This document shows positions 1 through 8,817 of a stretch of DNA of 64,000 nucleotides, in pieces; position 1 is the stretch's first letter, and each line of letters begins with the position of its first letter. The notes under the pieces are model-generated. The model was not told the DNA's origin, made no database searches, and saw only the letters and a program-made list of their open reading frames with translations. Where the stretch lies: assembly GCA_021740625.1 (NCBI GenBank), contig JAIOZK010000004.1, positions 36,316 to 100,315 on the forward strand. Direction: 5' to 3'. A program made the position numbers and the translations under genes. Source of the stretch: Bacteroidales bacterium (lineage in GTDB: Bacteria; Bacteroidota; Bacteroidia; Bacteroidales; JAIOZK01).

Positions 1-44
1 CCAGGGCATCGCTCTACCGCAGAATTGAAAAATATGGGCTTTAA
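1..44 (+). CDS. C-terminus of a sigma-54-type (NtrC/NtrX-like) response regulator, partial
   Basis: Reading from base 3 the frame gives RASLYRRIEKYGL and then TAA at 42-44. This is the usual end of the Fis-type DNA-binding helix of NtrC-family regulators, where the last helix reads roughly LYRRIEKYGL. Only the last 13 codons are inside the window. It overlaps the start of the following histidine kinase by 11 bp, the arrangement expected of a translationally coupled two-component pair. The family call rests on this short tail and on the partner kinase. Confidence 0.65.
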   Translation, partial: RASLYRRIEKYGL

Positions 45-1389
45 TCGTTTTCGGATCAGTGTCAGCATCCGGGTGATCATCCTGCTGGTTTCGGTATTGC
101 TGTTCTTTTACCTGATTAACCAGCTAAGATACAATGTCAGTACGATCATTCTGGGTGTTTTCATCATTTTGCAGGTAATTTTGCTGATCCGCTATGTGGA
201 AAGAACCAATCTGAAGTTGTCAAAATTCCTCTCCAGCATCCGGCATGCCGACTTTTCCAGTTCATTTTCCGATCAGGGCCTCGGGAAAACCTTTGAAGGA
301 TTAAGCGAAGAATTTAACAAGGTTATTGAAGAATTCAGGAAATACAGAACTGAAAAAGAAGAACACTTCAATTACCTGCAAACGGTTGTTCAGCATGTTA
401 ACATTGGGATCATTGCGTACAGGAGCGATGGCAAGGTGGATATGTTCAACAATGCGGTCAAAAGACTGCTCAATATCAAAAACCTGCGGAATATCCAGGA
501 ACTGAAAAGGATCAAGGAAGATTTGCCCGAGCTATTGTTTAAAATGAAAGCCGGGGATAAAAATCTGGTGAAGCTTTTTCTGAATGATCAGATCCTGCAG
601 ATATCCATATATGCTACAGAGTTCAGGTTGAGAGGGGATGAGTACACCCTGATTTCGCTGCAGGATATCCATGCCGAACTGGAAGAAAAGGAGATCGATT
701 CCTGGCAAAAACTGATCCGGGTGCTCACCCATGAGATCATGAACTCCATGACGCCGATCACATCCCTGGCAACTACCGTGCAGGATGTTCTTTTCGAAGA
801 GGAAGACGGAAAACCCAGGACGGATCAACTGGATGATGATGATATGGAAACCGTTTCCAGTGCAATGAAAACAATCAAAAGCCGTAGCCAGGGCTTGTTG
901 AATTTTGTGGAGATATACAGGAATCTTACCCGCATCCCCAAACCAAATTTCAGGTATTTTGAAGTAAAGGAACTTTTTGAGCGATCCAGTGAATTGCTGA
1001 AACCAAAATTGGATAAGTACAATATTATATGCAAAAGCAGGGTGTTTCCGGAAGATTTGAAAGTTACAGCCGATCCCGATCTGATCGATCAGGTTGTCAT
1101 CAACCTCTTGTTAAATGCAATTGATGCATTGAAGGAACAGAAAGACGGAAATATCAGCATCCTGGCTACCCGAAACAACAACAACCGGGTAGTAATTGAT
1201 ATTAAAGATAACGGGCACGGGATCAAGCCGGATATCCTGGACAAGATTTTCATGCCTTTCTTCACATCAAAGAAATCAGGATCGGGCATCGGACTGAGTC
1301 TTTCGCGGCAGATCATGCATTTGCACAAAGGAACAATCACGGTGAAAAGTAAAATGGATGAAGGTTCGGTTTTTACGCTGACATTCTGA
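34..1389 (+). CDS. NtrY-like sensor histidine kinase
   Basis: Membrane-bound two-component sensor. Two hydrophobic helices lie at about residues 8-28 and 35-55 with almost no periplasmic loop. A linker and a PAS-like segment follow (about 105-215), then a HisKA domain with H-box LTHEIMNSMTP (phospho-acceptor about His233), then a HATPase domain with the N box (VINLLLNAIDAL), G1 box (DNGHGI) and G2 box (GSGIGLSLS). The ATG at 34 is chosen over TTG at 25 because it overlaps the stop of the upstream regulator tail by 11 bp, as coupled pairs do. It presumably phosphorylates that regulator. The signal sensed cannot be told from sequence; the near-absence of a periplasmic domain suggests a cytoplasmic or membrane cue. 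Confidence 0.88.
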   Translation: MGFNRFRISVSIRVIILLVSVLLFFYLINQLRYNVSTIILGVFIILQVILLIRYVERTNLKLSKFLSSIRHADFSSSFSDQGLGKTFEGLSEEFNKVIEEFRKYRTEKEEHFNYLQTVVQHVNIGIIAYRSDGKVDMFNNAVKRLLNIKNLRNIQELKRIKEDLPELLFKMKAGDKNLVKLFLNDQILQISIYATEFRLRGDEYTLISLQDIHAELEEKEIDSWQKLIRVLTHEIMNSMTPITSLATTVQDVLFEEEDGKPRTDQLDDDDMETVSSAMKTIKSRSQGLLNFVEIYRNLTRIPKPNFRYFEVKELFERSSELLKPKLDKYNIICKSRVFPEDLKVTADPDLIDQVVINLLLNAIDALKEQKDGNISILATRNNNNRVVIDIKDNGHGIKPDILDKIFMPFFTSKKSGSGIGLSLSRQIMHLHKGTITVKSKMDEGSVFTLTF

Positions 1390-1443
1390 TAATATAACAG
1401 TACTACATTAGTTTATGTAATATCAAACCAAAAAATACAATGT

Positions 1444-2016
1444 ATGAGCAAGGAAGCAAAAACGGATTATGAGATACATGCATTGCTTAAGAAGCGATGG
1501 AGCCCGAGGGCTTTTGCAGACCGTAAAATTGAAAAGGAAAAGTTGCAGCGTATGTTTGAGGCTGCCCGCTGGTCGCCTTCCGCATCTAACGAGCAGCCCT
1601 GGTATTTCATCATAGGGGAGAAGGGGGACGAAACCTACGATAAAATTTATGATTGCCTGGTAGAATTTAATCAGAAATGGGCCAAATTCGCTCCCATACT
1701 CTTTATCAGTGTTGGAAAAGAAAACAACACCTATCAGTATGATGTTGGCCAATCACTGGCCCACCTTACTTTCCAGGCTACTGCGGATGGCTTGTATGTT
1801 CACCAGATGGCGGGATTCAGTAAGGGAAAAGCAAAAGAATTATTTGATCTGCCTGATTATCATCAGGCCCTGACTGCCATTGCTGTCGGGTACATCGGCA
1901 AACCGGAAATTTTGCATCCGCGTATGCAAAAGTCAGAACTTGCCGAAAGAGAAAGAAAAAAAATGGACGTCTTTGTATTTTCCGGTAAGTTCGGAAACAA
2001 GTCAAAACTGATTTAA
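1444..2016 (+). CDS. Nitroreductase family protein
   Basis: A 190-residue single-domain FMN-dependent nitroreductase-fold protein, normal length for the family. Visible family features are the N-terminal KKRWSPRAF segment, which matches the FMN-phosphate binding RRSxRxF element, and WSPSASNEQPW, the second conserved block. The central GQSLAHLTFQATADGL segment fits the helix that packs at the dimer interface, and AVGYIGKPE is the typical C-terminal flavin-site strand. The substrate is unknown; members reduce nitro compounds, quinones or flavins with NAD(P)H. It lies 54 bp after the kinase and 10 bp before the M28-like peptidase, so it may be cotranscribed with the latter. Confidence 0.88.
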   Translation: MSKEAKTDYEIHALLKKRWSPRAFADRKIEKEKLQRMFEAARWSPSASNEQPWYFIIGEKGDETYDKIYDCLVEFNQKWAKFAPILFISVGKENNTYQYDVGQSLAHLTFQATADGLYVHQMAGFSKGKAKELFDLPDYHQALTAIAVGYIGKPEILHPRMQKSELAERERKKMDVFVFSGKFGNKSKLI

Positions 2017-2026
2017 ACATTGAATT

Positions 2027-3031
2027 ATGAAAGCGATCATCAACAAACTGCTTTTTGGGTTGCTGGCTTTGGCTTTGCTGAGTGCCTGCGGTACCAGATC
2101 AAAGGAAAATAATAAATCCGGTGAGAAGCAGCAAAAAATACGCAAAGAGGTTTTTGTTCCCGATTTTAATGCTGATTCGGCCTATCGTTATATGGAAGAA
2201 CAGGTGGCATTCGGTCCACGGGTACCCAATACTCCTGAGCATGCCGCTTGCGCCAGGTATCTGGTGAGTACAATGAAAAGGTTCACACCTCATGTGCAGG
2301 TGCAAACTTTCAAAGCCCGTGCATTCGACAACACAGCGCTGAACGGTAAAAACATCATTTCCTCTTTCAATCCTGAGGAGAAGCAGAGAATATTGCTTGC
2401 TGCCCATTGGGACTCCAGGCCTTTCGCGGATCACGATCCAGATCCGGAAAAGCGGAATGATCCCATTTTGGGAGCCAATGACGGGGCAAGCGGGGTAGGT
2501 GTACTGATGGAAATTGCCCGTCAGTTCAGCATGCATGCTCCTGATATAGGTGTGGATATAATCTTTTTCGACCTGGAAGATTACGGAAAACCTGAAACCA
2601 TGCAGGCCAATGTGGAACATGACTGGGCCCTGGGTTCACAATACTGGAGCAAAAACCCCCATAAGATCAATTACCGGGCGAAATACGGAATACTACTCGA
2701 TATGGTCGGGGCGGAAGGAGCGGTTTTTCACAAAGAAGGCTTTTCCATGTATTATGCCCATTTCATCGTAGACAAAGTTTGGGATATTGCACATGAAATC
2801 GGTTATGGAAATTATTTTCCCATGCAGACTTCCGGCAGCATCATGGACGATCATTATTATGTGAATACTATCGCCCGCATCCCCATGATCGACATCATCC
2901 ATTATTACAGCGGCTCCAAATCAGGCTTCTTCCGCGAATGGCATACCACCTACGATACCATGGATAATATCGACAAAGACGTGCTCAAAGCAGCGGGGCA
3001 GGTGGTGCTTGCGGTGGTTTACCGGGAGTAG
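2027..3031 (+). CDS. M28-family / glutaminyl-peptide cyclotransferase-like lipoprotein
   Basis: A lipoprotein signal ends in LLSACG (Cys21), so the mature protein is probably anchored in an envelope membrane. The body has the M28/glutaminyl cyclase fold signatures: AAHWDSRPFAD (His127 region), the metal-binding GANDGASGVG (Asp152), FFDLEDYG (acidic pair 184-185), and late DDHYYVN and IDIIHYY segments. A length of 334 residues matches bacterial glutaminyl cyclases of the Bacteroidetes type, which convert N-terminal Gln to pyroglutamate on exported proteins. A plain M28 aminopeptidase remains possible, since the two are hard to separate by eye. Its TAG stop touches the first REP-like palindrome. 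Confidence 0.82.
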   Translation: MKAIINKLLFGLLALALLSACGTRSKENNKSGEKQQKIRKEVFVPDFNADSAYRYMEEQVAFGPRVPNTPEHAACARYLVSTMKRFTPHVQVQTFKARAFDNTALNGKNIISSFNPEEKQRILLAAHWDSRPFADHDPDPEKRNDPILGANDGASGVGVLMEIARQFSMHAPDIGVDIIFFDLEDYGKPETMQANVEHDWALGSQYWSKNPHKINYRAKYGILLDMVGAEGAVFHKEGFSMYYAHFIVDKVWDIAHEIGYGNYFPMQTSGSIMDDHYYVNTIARIPMIDIIHYYSGSKSGFFREWHTTYDTMDNIDKDVLKAAGQVVLAVVYRE

Positions 3032-3075
3032 GGCCTAAGACCCTCAAGCTTATAAGGTTGGCGGGTCTTAGACCC
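3031..3075. repeat. REP-like palindrome pair, locus 1
   Basis: Two 13-bp palindromes sit in opposite orientation: GGGCCTAAGACCC at 3031-3043 (one change from GGGTCTAAGACCC) and GGGTCTTAGACCC at 3063-3075, 19 bp apart. The first base of the pair is the last base of the upstream TAG stop. The pair lies 66 bp upstream of the RAYT transposase gene. The same pair recurs after that gene and again near 19.85 kb. Confidence 0.8.
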
Positions 3076-3141
3076 TATCACCTTAACTTTTCCCTTCTTT
3101 GATGTGACTTTTCACCTTCAAAAAGTATTAACAAAGAAAAA

Positions 3142-3717
3142 ATGCCATCAAAGAAAAACAGAATTCCGGTTTTGCCCGGCAAGGCATACCATATTTACAA
3201 CCGAGGTAATAACTATGAAAAGGTTTTCTTTAATCAGGAAGATTATAAAACATTCCTGAATAAGATAAAGGAGTATTTATTGAATTATGTGGATGTATAT
3301 GCCTATGCCCTGATCGATAATCATTTTCATTGGGCCATCCGTGTTAAGGATAAACCCTTTATCAGCTTTGCGAATGAATACTCAAAATTTATTCTTCACT
3401 ATACCAACAAGGTAAACTTCGAGCAAAAAAGGTCAGGAAGTTTGTTTTTAAATCCTTTTAAAAGAATTGAAATTGAAAATGAGGAATACCTGAAGAGACT
3501 TGTTTTTTATATCCATTATAATCCTGAGAAACACAAGCTTACAAGTAATTATAAATTATATCCATTCAGTTCTTACCAGGCTTTTTTAAGCAATAAGCCA
3601 AGTGGTATTGATCGTGATTATGTTTTGAATATTTATGGTTCCATAGATGAGTTCAGGGAATATCATCAGTATCTGAGCAATCTAAATGGTAGTGATAAAT
3701 TTAGTTTGGAAGATTAG
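3142..3717 (+). CDS. REP-associated tyrosine transposase (RAYT, Y1_Tnp / TnpA-REP family)
   Basis: A 191-residue protein of the IS200/IS605 Y1 transposase superfamily. It has the histidine pair of the HUH nuclease in NHFHWAIR (about residues 60-67), the N-terminal GKAYHIYNRGNN that opens this family, and YIHYNPEKHKL followed by YPFSSYQAFL, the region holding the catalytic tyrosine helix. RAYTs are single-copy, domesticated relatives of IS200 transposases that act on REP palindromes. The gene is bracketed by GGGTCTAAGACCC/GGGTCTTAGACCC pairs on both sides (3031-3075 and 3726-3791), as expected for a RAYT and its substrate. The reading frame is intact. No IS605 TnpB partner is present. Confidence 0.87.
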   Translation: MPSKKNRIPVLPGKAYHIYNRGNNYEKVFFNQEDYKTFLNKIKEYLLNYVDVYAYALIDNHFHWAIRVKDKPFISFANEYSKFILHYTNKVNFEQKRSGSLFLNPFKRIEIENEEYLKRLVFYIHYNPEKHKLTSNYKLYPFSSYQAFLSNKPSGIDRDYVLNIYGSIDEFREYHQYLSNLNGSDKFSLED

Positions 3718-3725
3718 CTAGGAGA

Positions 3726-3791
3726 GGGTCTAAGACCCGCCATCTCCGGGTTTTGAAAATTTCGAATGATAAGTTCTCGGGTCTTAGACCC
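3726..3791. repeat. REP-like palindrome pair, locus 2
   Basis: GGGTCTAAGACCC at 3726-3738 and its partner GGGTCTTAGACCC at 3779-3791, separated by 40 bp. The first lies 9 bp after the RAYT stop. The last base of the second is part of the phoH stop codon on the opposite strand (3791-3793). It sits in a convergent gene gap, so the hairpins could also act as transcription terminators or 3'-end stabilisers. Confidence 0.8.
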
Positions 3792-5131
3792 TATAGCAAC
3801 TCATTCGCCAAATTTGCCAGCTCCGAACGTTCTCCTTTTTCCAGGCGCACGTGGGCGTAAATCTCATGATGCTTGATCTTATCGATGAGATAAGAGAGGC
3901 CGTTACTCTGCGAATCCAGGTAGGGGGTGTCGATCTGGTAGATATCCCCCGTAAAAATGATCTTGGTGTCTTCGCCCGCCCGGGTGATGATGGTCTTGAC
4001 TTCATGCGGGGTGAGGTTCTGGGCTTCATCCACGATAAAGCAGACCTTGGAAATACTCCTGCCGCGTATGTAAGCCAATGGTGTGATCAGCAGTTTTTCC
4101 TTGTCAATGGCCTCGGCAATCTGCTTGTATTCTTTGTCCTTTTCGTTGAACTGGTTTTGGATGAACTTCAGATTGTCCCAAAGGGGTTCCATGTATGGAT
4201 TCAGTTTCGACTTGATATCCCCGGGCAGGTAACCGATGTCCTTGTTGCTGAGTGGTACGATGGGCCGGGCCAGGTAAATCTGCTTGAAATTCCTTCTCTG
4301 TTCCATGGCACCTGCTAAAGCCAGCAGTGTTTTTCCGGTTCCGGCAATTCCCTGCAGCGTGACCAGTTTTACATCGGGATTCATGATAGCGTGAAAGGCA
4401 AAAACCTGTTCTGCATTGCGCGGGGTGATGCGCATGGTTTGTTTCTTCTCAACCCTTTCGATTAGTTTGTTTTTTGCATTGAAGTATACCAGGGCCGAAT
4501 TCTTGATGCTTTTCAAAATGAAATAATGATTGGGAATGGGCTTTCTTTGCCCGATGTCCTTTACTTTGCAGCATCCTTCATCATATAGCTTATCGATCAC
4601 ATCCGGATCCACATCTTCAATGAGGGTTTTGCCAGAATAAAGCGAATCCACATCCTTGATCTTCCCTGTTTCATAATCCTCCGCCGGGATATTGAGGGAT
4701 TTGGCCTTCAGGCGCAGGTTTATATCCTTGGTCACCAGGATCACCCTCCTGTTGGGATTTTGTTCGGATGTTGCCAGGGCGGCGTTCAGGATGCGGTGGT
4801 CTGCCTTGTTTTCGTCGAAAATCTTGCGGGCATCCACATTCGCGCTCCTTTCTATCATCTCCACCTTGAACATCCCCTTGCCCTTACCGTTGATTGGGAT
4901 CCAATCGCGCAAAGTATAATTGTATGACAGTTTATCCAGGATGCGTATGAATTCACGCGCCTCAAAATTCTTAATATCATTGCCTTTTTTGAAATTATCC
5001 AGCTCTTCCAGCACCGTGATCGGGATCACCACATCATTGTCATCAAAACTGCTCAAAGCACTGTGGTTGTATAGAATTACAGAAGTGTCCAGGACAAAGA
5101 TCTTCTTATCGCTTTTCTTTCTTCGTGGCAT
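3791..5131 (-). CDS. phoH: PhoH-family PIN-domain ATPase
   Basis: A 446-residue protein with two domains. The N-terminal PIN nuclease-like domain starts at KKIFVLDTSVILYNH, with its acidic residues in DTSV and further along. The C-terminal PhoH ATPase domain has Walker A GIAGTGKTLLALA, a Walker B-like CFIVDEAQN and IIFTGD. This PIN-PhoH fusion is the PhoH2/YlaK type, proposed to be an RNA helicase-nuclease. The start is placed at 5131 (MPRRKK...). The frame stays open upstream to 5404 only because it reads through the tandem repeat array, and that extension is low-complexity and not believable. Confidence 0.88.
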   Translation of the reverse strand: MPRRKKSDKKIFVLDTSVILYNHSALSSFDDNDVVIPITVLEELDNFKKGNDIKNFEAREFIRILDKLSYNYTLRDWIPINGKGKGMFKVEMIERSANVDARKIFDENKADHRILNAALATSEQNPNRRVILVTKDINLRLKAKSLNIPAEDYETGKIKDVDSLYSGKTLIEDVDPDVIDKLYDEGCCKVKDIGQRKPIPNHYFILKSIKNSALVYFNAKNKLIERVEKKQTMRITPRNAEQVFAFHAIMNPDVKLVTLQGIAGTGKTLLALAGAMEQRRNFKQIYLARPIVPLSNKDIGYLPGDIKSKLNPYMEPLWDNLKFIQNQFNEKDKEYKQIAEAIDKEKLLITPLAYIRGRSISKVCFIVDEAQNLTPHEVKTIITRAGEDTKIIFTGDIYQIDTPYLDSQSNGLSYLIDKIKHHEIYAHVRLEKGERSELANLANELL

Positions 5132-5224
5132 ATTTCCCTCCCAATTTGAATATAAAATTAAAGTTTTTCTGAGGGGATTATTTTGGCATTTGATTTTTTC
5201 TGTAAAATTTTTATTAACACTGTA

Positions 5225-5394
5225 GCCGGCACTCGGCGTTTGCAGTCGGCACTCGGCAGTCGGCAGCCGGTACCTGGCTGCTATCACTGCCGACTGCCTC
5301 CTGCCGACTGCCTCCTGCCTCCTGCCTCCTGCCTCCTGCCGACTGCTCACTGCCGACTGCTTACTGCCTCCTGCCGACTGCTCCCTGACGACTA
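5225..5394. repeat. CTGCCGACTG-type tandem array 1
   Basis: A degenerate tandem array built from units such as CTGCCGACTGCCTC and CTGCCGACTGCTCA. The left third (5225-5275) is written in the opposite orientation (CGGCAGTCGGCAG), so the array can fold back on itself. It lies between the phoH start and the stop of the four-helix-bundle pseudogene. A second array of the same units lies at 5826-5946 on the other side of that pseudogene. Confidence 0.85.
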
Positions 5395-5763
5395 TCAAGA
5401 ACAAAACTTCTCATAATTATCAATCATCCCGGCAATCATCTTTCCGATTTCTTCATACTTTTTCGTAAAATCATTGTAAAGTTTTTCATCAAGATAATTG
5501 CAATCTCTGGCAAAATCCAGCCAGACGGTTGTTTCGCTTGTCTCAGCATCCACATCGGTGAGCTTGCTCACAAAATGTTTCGAATACCGCCTTTACCTGT
5601 ATGCCTCAGCCAGATTTACACAAACCGATCGTGACGATCTCCTGATCTGATCTGTCAGTGAGTACGTTTCTTTCCTGGGAAACTTCTTTGAAACCTCAAA
5701 TATTTCCATTGCTGACTAATACGAAAGTTGAAAAACCCTCAAATCCTTAAATCCTTTTTTCAT
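5395..5763 (-). pseudogene. Four-helix-bundle (S23/23S rRNA IVS-type) protein, two in-frame stops
   Basis: Translation of the minus strand from ATG at 5763 gives a collinear 122-residue four-helix-bundle protein (MKKGFKDLRVFQ..., SLTDQIRRSSRSVCVNLAEAYR, KHFVSKLTDVDAETSETTVW, YEEIGKMIAGMI). It is broken by TAG at 5718-5716, where the family usually has Glu, and TAA at 5595-5593, where it usually has Lys or Arg. There is no frameshift, so each lesion is a single substitution. The family is named after the protein encoded in 23S rRNA intervening sequences, but free-standing copies are common in Bacteroidetes and their function is not settled. The two CTGCC arrays lie immediately either side. Confidence 0.8.
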
Positions 5764-5825
5764 AACTTTAGTTTTAAATATTTAATTGATTATTTATTAT
5801 TGTTCATGCCCAATTTCCTCCTACC

Positions 5826-5946
5826 AAGCACTTACTGCCGACTGCAACCTGTCTCCTGCCGACTGCCAACTGCCGACTGCTCACTGCCGACTGCTCACTG
5901 CCGACTGCCTCCTGCCGACTGCCTCCTGCCGACTCCCCCTCCCGCC
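5826..5946. repeat. CTGCCGACTG-type tandem array 2
   Basis: The same 14-bp unit family as the array at 5225-5394, with about eight recognisable units, here in a single orientation. It lies upstream of polA and could be read through as an N-terminal extension of polA from 5728, but the protein produced is repetitive and unlike DNA polymerase I. Confidence 0.85.
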
Positions 5947-6027
5947 TCACTTCAATCACCAAATCCAAACCCAAACCCAGTCTCAATTCCCCAGAATACC
6001 CTTACCTTTATACCCCAAAACACGAAA

Positions 6028-8817
6028 ATGTCACAACAAAAGAAATTATACCTCCTCGATGCCATGGCCCTGATATACCGGGCGTATTTCGCATTGAACA
6101 AGAACCCCAGAATCAGTTCGAAGGGGCAGAATACTTCGGCCATCCTGGGATTTGCCAACTCATTGTATGATATTCTGAAGAATGAGAATCCGACCCACAT
6201 CGGGGTGGCTTTCGATACCATCGCGCCCACTGTGCGGCATGAGGAGTTTGCCGATTACAAAGCCACACGGGAAGACATGCCCGACGACATCGCTTCCTCC
6301 ATCCCCTGGATCAAAAAGCTCATCGAAGCCTTCAACATCCCTTTGCTTTATGTGGATGGCTATGAAGCGGATGATATCATCGGTACACTGTCCAAAAAGG
6401 CGGAGAAAGACGGTTTCGAGGTTTTCATGGTTACTCCGGATAAAGATTTTGGTCAGCTTGTTTCAGAACATATATATATGTACAAACCGGCCCGCATGGG
6501 CAATAAGGCCGAAGTGCTGGGGGTAAAACAGATCTGTGAAAAATACGGGATCAAAAGTCCCGAGCAGCTTATCGACATTCTTGGGCTCTGGGGCGATACC
6601 TCCGACAACATCCCGGGCGTTCCCGGCATCGGTGAAAAAACTGCTTCCAAGCTGATCCATGAATACGGAAGCATCGATAATTTGTTAAAGAGCACGGATC
6701 AACTGAAAGGCAAGCAAAAAGAAAACCTGGAAAACTTTGCTGATCAGGCTCGCATGTCGCGCGACCTGGCCACCATCATACAGGATGTGCCCATCGACTT
6801 CGATCCTGCAAAACTGAAAATCTCGGATCCTGATCCGGAAGCCCTCAAAGCCATATTCGAGGAACTGGAATTCAGGGCCTTTGCCAAAAGGGTTTTTACC
6901 GACCTCTCGGTAGATGCCGCAGAGATCCAGGCCCAGACCGATCTTTTCAGCGATCTTCCTGCGGGTGAACAGCCCAAAAAGACAGCCGCAAGCCTGAAAA
7001 GCCTCGCGGATTTTAAAACGGATTACCGCCTGGTGGAAACCCGGGAGGAAATCGACAAACTGATCGGCATCCTGCAAAATGAAAAGCATTTTTGCTTCGA
7101 CACCGAAACCACCGGCAAGGATCCCAATGCTTCTGAACTTGTGGGTGTTTCTTTTTCCGTGGAGCCGCACAAAGGCTGGTTCCTCAACCTGCCGGCCAAT
7201 TATAACGAGGCCCTGGAGACCCTGAAAAAATTCAAACCCCTGTTTGAAGGCCAGGGCATAGCCAAAACCGGCCAGAACCTGAAATTCGACATCGCCATGC
7301 TCAAATGGTACGAGATCGATGTGCAGGGCAAACTCTTCGATACCATGATCGCCCATTACCTCATCGAACCCGATCTGCGGCATGGCATGGATTACCTTGC
7401 CGAGACCTATTTGAATTACAAAACCATTTCCTATGATGAGCTGACCGAGAAATCCCGCAAAGGCCAGCTCACGATGCGGGAAGTGCAGCAAAAAAAGATC
7501 AATGAACTGGTGGACTATGCCTGCGAGGATACCGATATCACCCTGCAGCTCCGGCAGCATTTCGAACCCGAACTGGAAAAATATGAGATCCTGGACCTGT
7601 TCAACGATATGGAGATCCCCCTGATGAAAGTACTGGCCTCCATGGAAGCTTCAGGCATCAAACTGGACATCCCGACCCTGGAAAAGTATTCCGAAGAGCT
7701 GGGCGAGGAGATCCTGAAAGTTGAGAAAGAGATCCATGAGATGGGCGGCACTGAATTCAACATCGCTTCTCCCAAACAACTGGGCGTGATCCTTTTTGAA
7801 AACCTGAAGATCACCGAAAAACCCAAACTTACCAAAACAAAGCAGTATTCCACCAGCGAGGATGTGCTGCAAAAGCTGATCAACAAACATCCCATCGTGG
7901 AAAAGATCCTGGACTACCGCTCCCTGACCAAGCTCAAATCCACCTATGTGGATGCCCTGCCGGCCCTGGTCAACAAAAGGGACGGCAGGATACATACGTC
8001 TTATATGCAAACGGTGGCGGCTACCGGAAGGCTCAGCTCCCAGAATCCCAACCTGCAGAACATCCCGATACGCACCGACAAGGGCCGGGAGATCAGGAAG
8101 GCCTTTGTGCCGCGGAATGAAAACTATACTTTGCTGGCAGCCGATTATTCCCAGATCGAATTGCGCATCATCGCCGAACTGAGCGAAGACAAAGGCATGA
8201 TGGAAGCCTTTCAGAATAAGCTGGATATACATGCGGCTACCGCTTCCAAAGTCTATGACGTGGAGCTGGACAAAGTTACCCCGGATATGCGCCGCAACGC
8301 CAAGACCGTGAACTTTGGTATCGTGTATGGCATCTCTGCTTTCGGCTTGAGCGAAAGACTCAACATCCCGCGTGGAGAGGCCAAAGACATCATCGATGCT
8401 TATTTCGAACAATATCCCGGGGTAAAAAAATACATGGACGAAAGCATTGCCTTTGCGAAAAAGCATGGCTATGTGAAAACCATGATGGGCCGCCGGCGTT
8501 ACCTGCGCGACATCAATGCTTCCAACTCCGTGGTGCGGGGCTTTGCCGAAAGAAACGCCATCAACGCGCCCATACAGGGTTCTTCGGCCGACATGATCAA
8601 AATTGCCATGATCCGGATCTTTAACGAAATGCGCAAACAACAGCTCAAATCACAGATGATCCTGCAGGTGCACGATGAGCTGGTGTTCGATGTTTTCAAA
8701 GAAGAAGTTGAAAAGATCAAACCCATCATCGAAGAGAACATGAAGAAGGCCATCAAGATGAAAGTCCCGGTGGAGGTGGACATGAATACGGGGGAGAACT
8801 GGCTGGTGGCGCATTAG
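6028..8817 (+). CDS. polA: DNA polymerase I
   Basis: Gap-filling and Okazaki-fragment polymerase, 929 residues. The 5'-3' exonuclease domain is about 1-290 (LYLLDAMALIYRAYFAL, DDIIGTL, VTPDKDFGQL, GVPGIGEKTA). The 3'-5' proofreading domain is intact: CFDTETTGKDP, NLKFDIAML, and YACEDTDITL as Exo III. The polymerase domain has motif A ADYSQIELRI, motif B RRNAKTVNFGIVYGIS and motif C QVHDELVFDV. The start at 6028 (MSQQKKLYLLDAM) matches the usual N-terminus; the longer frame from 5728 would add about 100 repeat-coded residues. It stands alone, with repeats on both sides. Confidence 0.96.
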   Translation: MSQQKKLYLLDAMALIYRAYFALNKNPRISSKGQNTSAILGFANSLYDILKNENPTHIGVAFDTIAPTVRHEEFADYKATREDMPDDIASSIPWIKKLIEAFNIPLLYVDGYEADDIIGTLSKKAEKDGFEVFMVTPDKDFGQLVSEHIYMYKPARMGNKAEVLGVKQICEKYGIKSPEQLIDILGLWGDTSDNIPGVPGIGEKTASKLIHEYGSIDNLLKSTDQLKGKQKENLENFADQARMSRDLATIIQDVPIDFDPAKLKISDPDPEALKAIFEELEFRAFAKRVFTDLSVDAAEIQAQTDLFSDLPAGEQPKKTAASLKSLADFKTDYRLVETREEIDKLIGILQNEKHFCFDTETTGKDPNASELVGVSFSVEPHKGWFLNLPANYNEALETLKKFKPLFEGQGIAKTGQNLKFDIAMLKWYEIDVQGKLFDTMIAHYLIEPDLRHGMDYLAETYLNYKTISYDELTEKSRKGQLTMREVQQKKINELVDYACEDTDITLQLRQHFEPELEKYEILDLFNDMEIPLMKVLASMEASGIKLDIPTLEKYSEELGEEILKVEKEIHEMGGTEFNIASPKQLGVILFENLKITEKPKLTKTKQYSTSEDVLQKLINKHPIVEKILDYRSLTKLKSTYVDALPALVNKRDGRIHTSYMQTVAATGRLSSQNPNLQNIPIRTDKGREIRKAFVPRNENYTLLAADYSQIELRIIAELSEDKGMMEAFQNKLDIHAATASKVYDVELDKVTPDMRRNAKTVNFGIVYGISAFGLSERLNIPRGEAKDIIDAYFEQYPGVKKYMDESIAFAKKHGYVKTMMGRRRYLRDINASNSVVRGFAERNAINAPIQGSSADMIKIAMIRIFNEMRKQQLKSQMILQVHDELVFDVFKEEVEKIKPIIEENMKKAIKMKVPVEVDMNTGENWLVAH

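Noticed and set aside
3142..3717. Complete IS200/IS605 insertion sequence
   Set aside because: No TnpB, no typical IS200 end hairpins; the flanking elements are paired REP-like palindromes and the protein type is RAYT.
5132..5404. Longer phoH start giving a 537-residue protein
   Set aside because: The extra 91 residues are encoded by the tandem array and the four-helix-bundle remnant border; the usual N-terminus begins at 5131.
5225..5946. CRISPR array
   Set aside because: The repeats are short, degenerate and directly adjacent, with no unique spacers of constant length and no cas genes.
5728..6027. Longer polA start giving a 1029-residue protein
   Set aside because: The extra residues come from the CTGCC array and AT-rich DNA and do not resemble polymerase I; MSQQKKLYLLDAM at 6028 is the normal start.
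6685..7560. Long minus-strand frames opposite polA (also 7651-8640)
   Set aside because: They are shadows of the polymerase gene; the plus-strand frame carries all motifs of DNA polymerase I.
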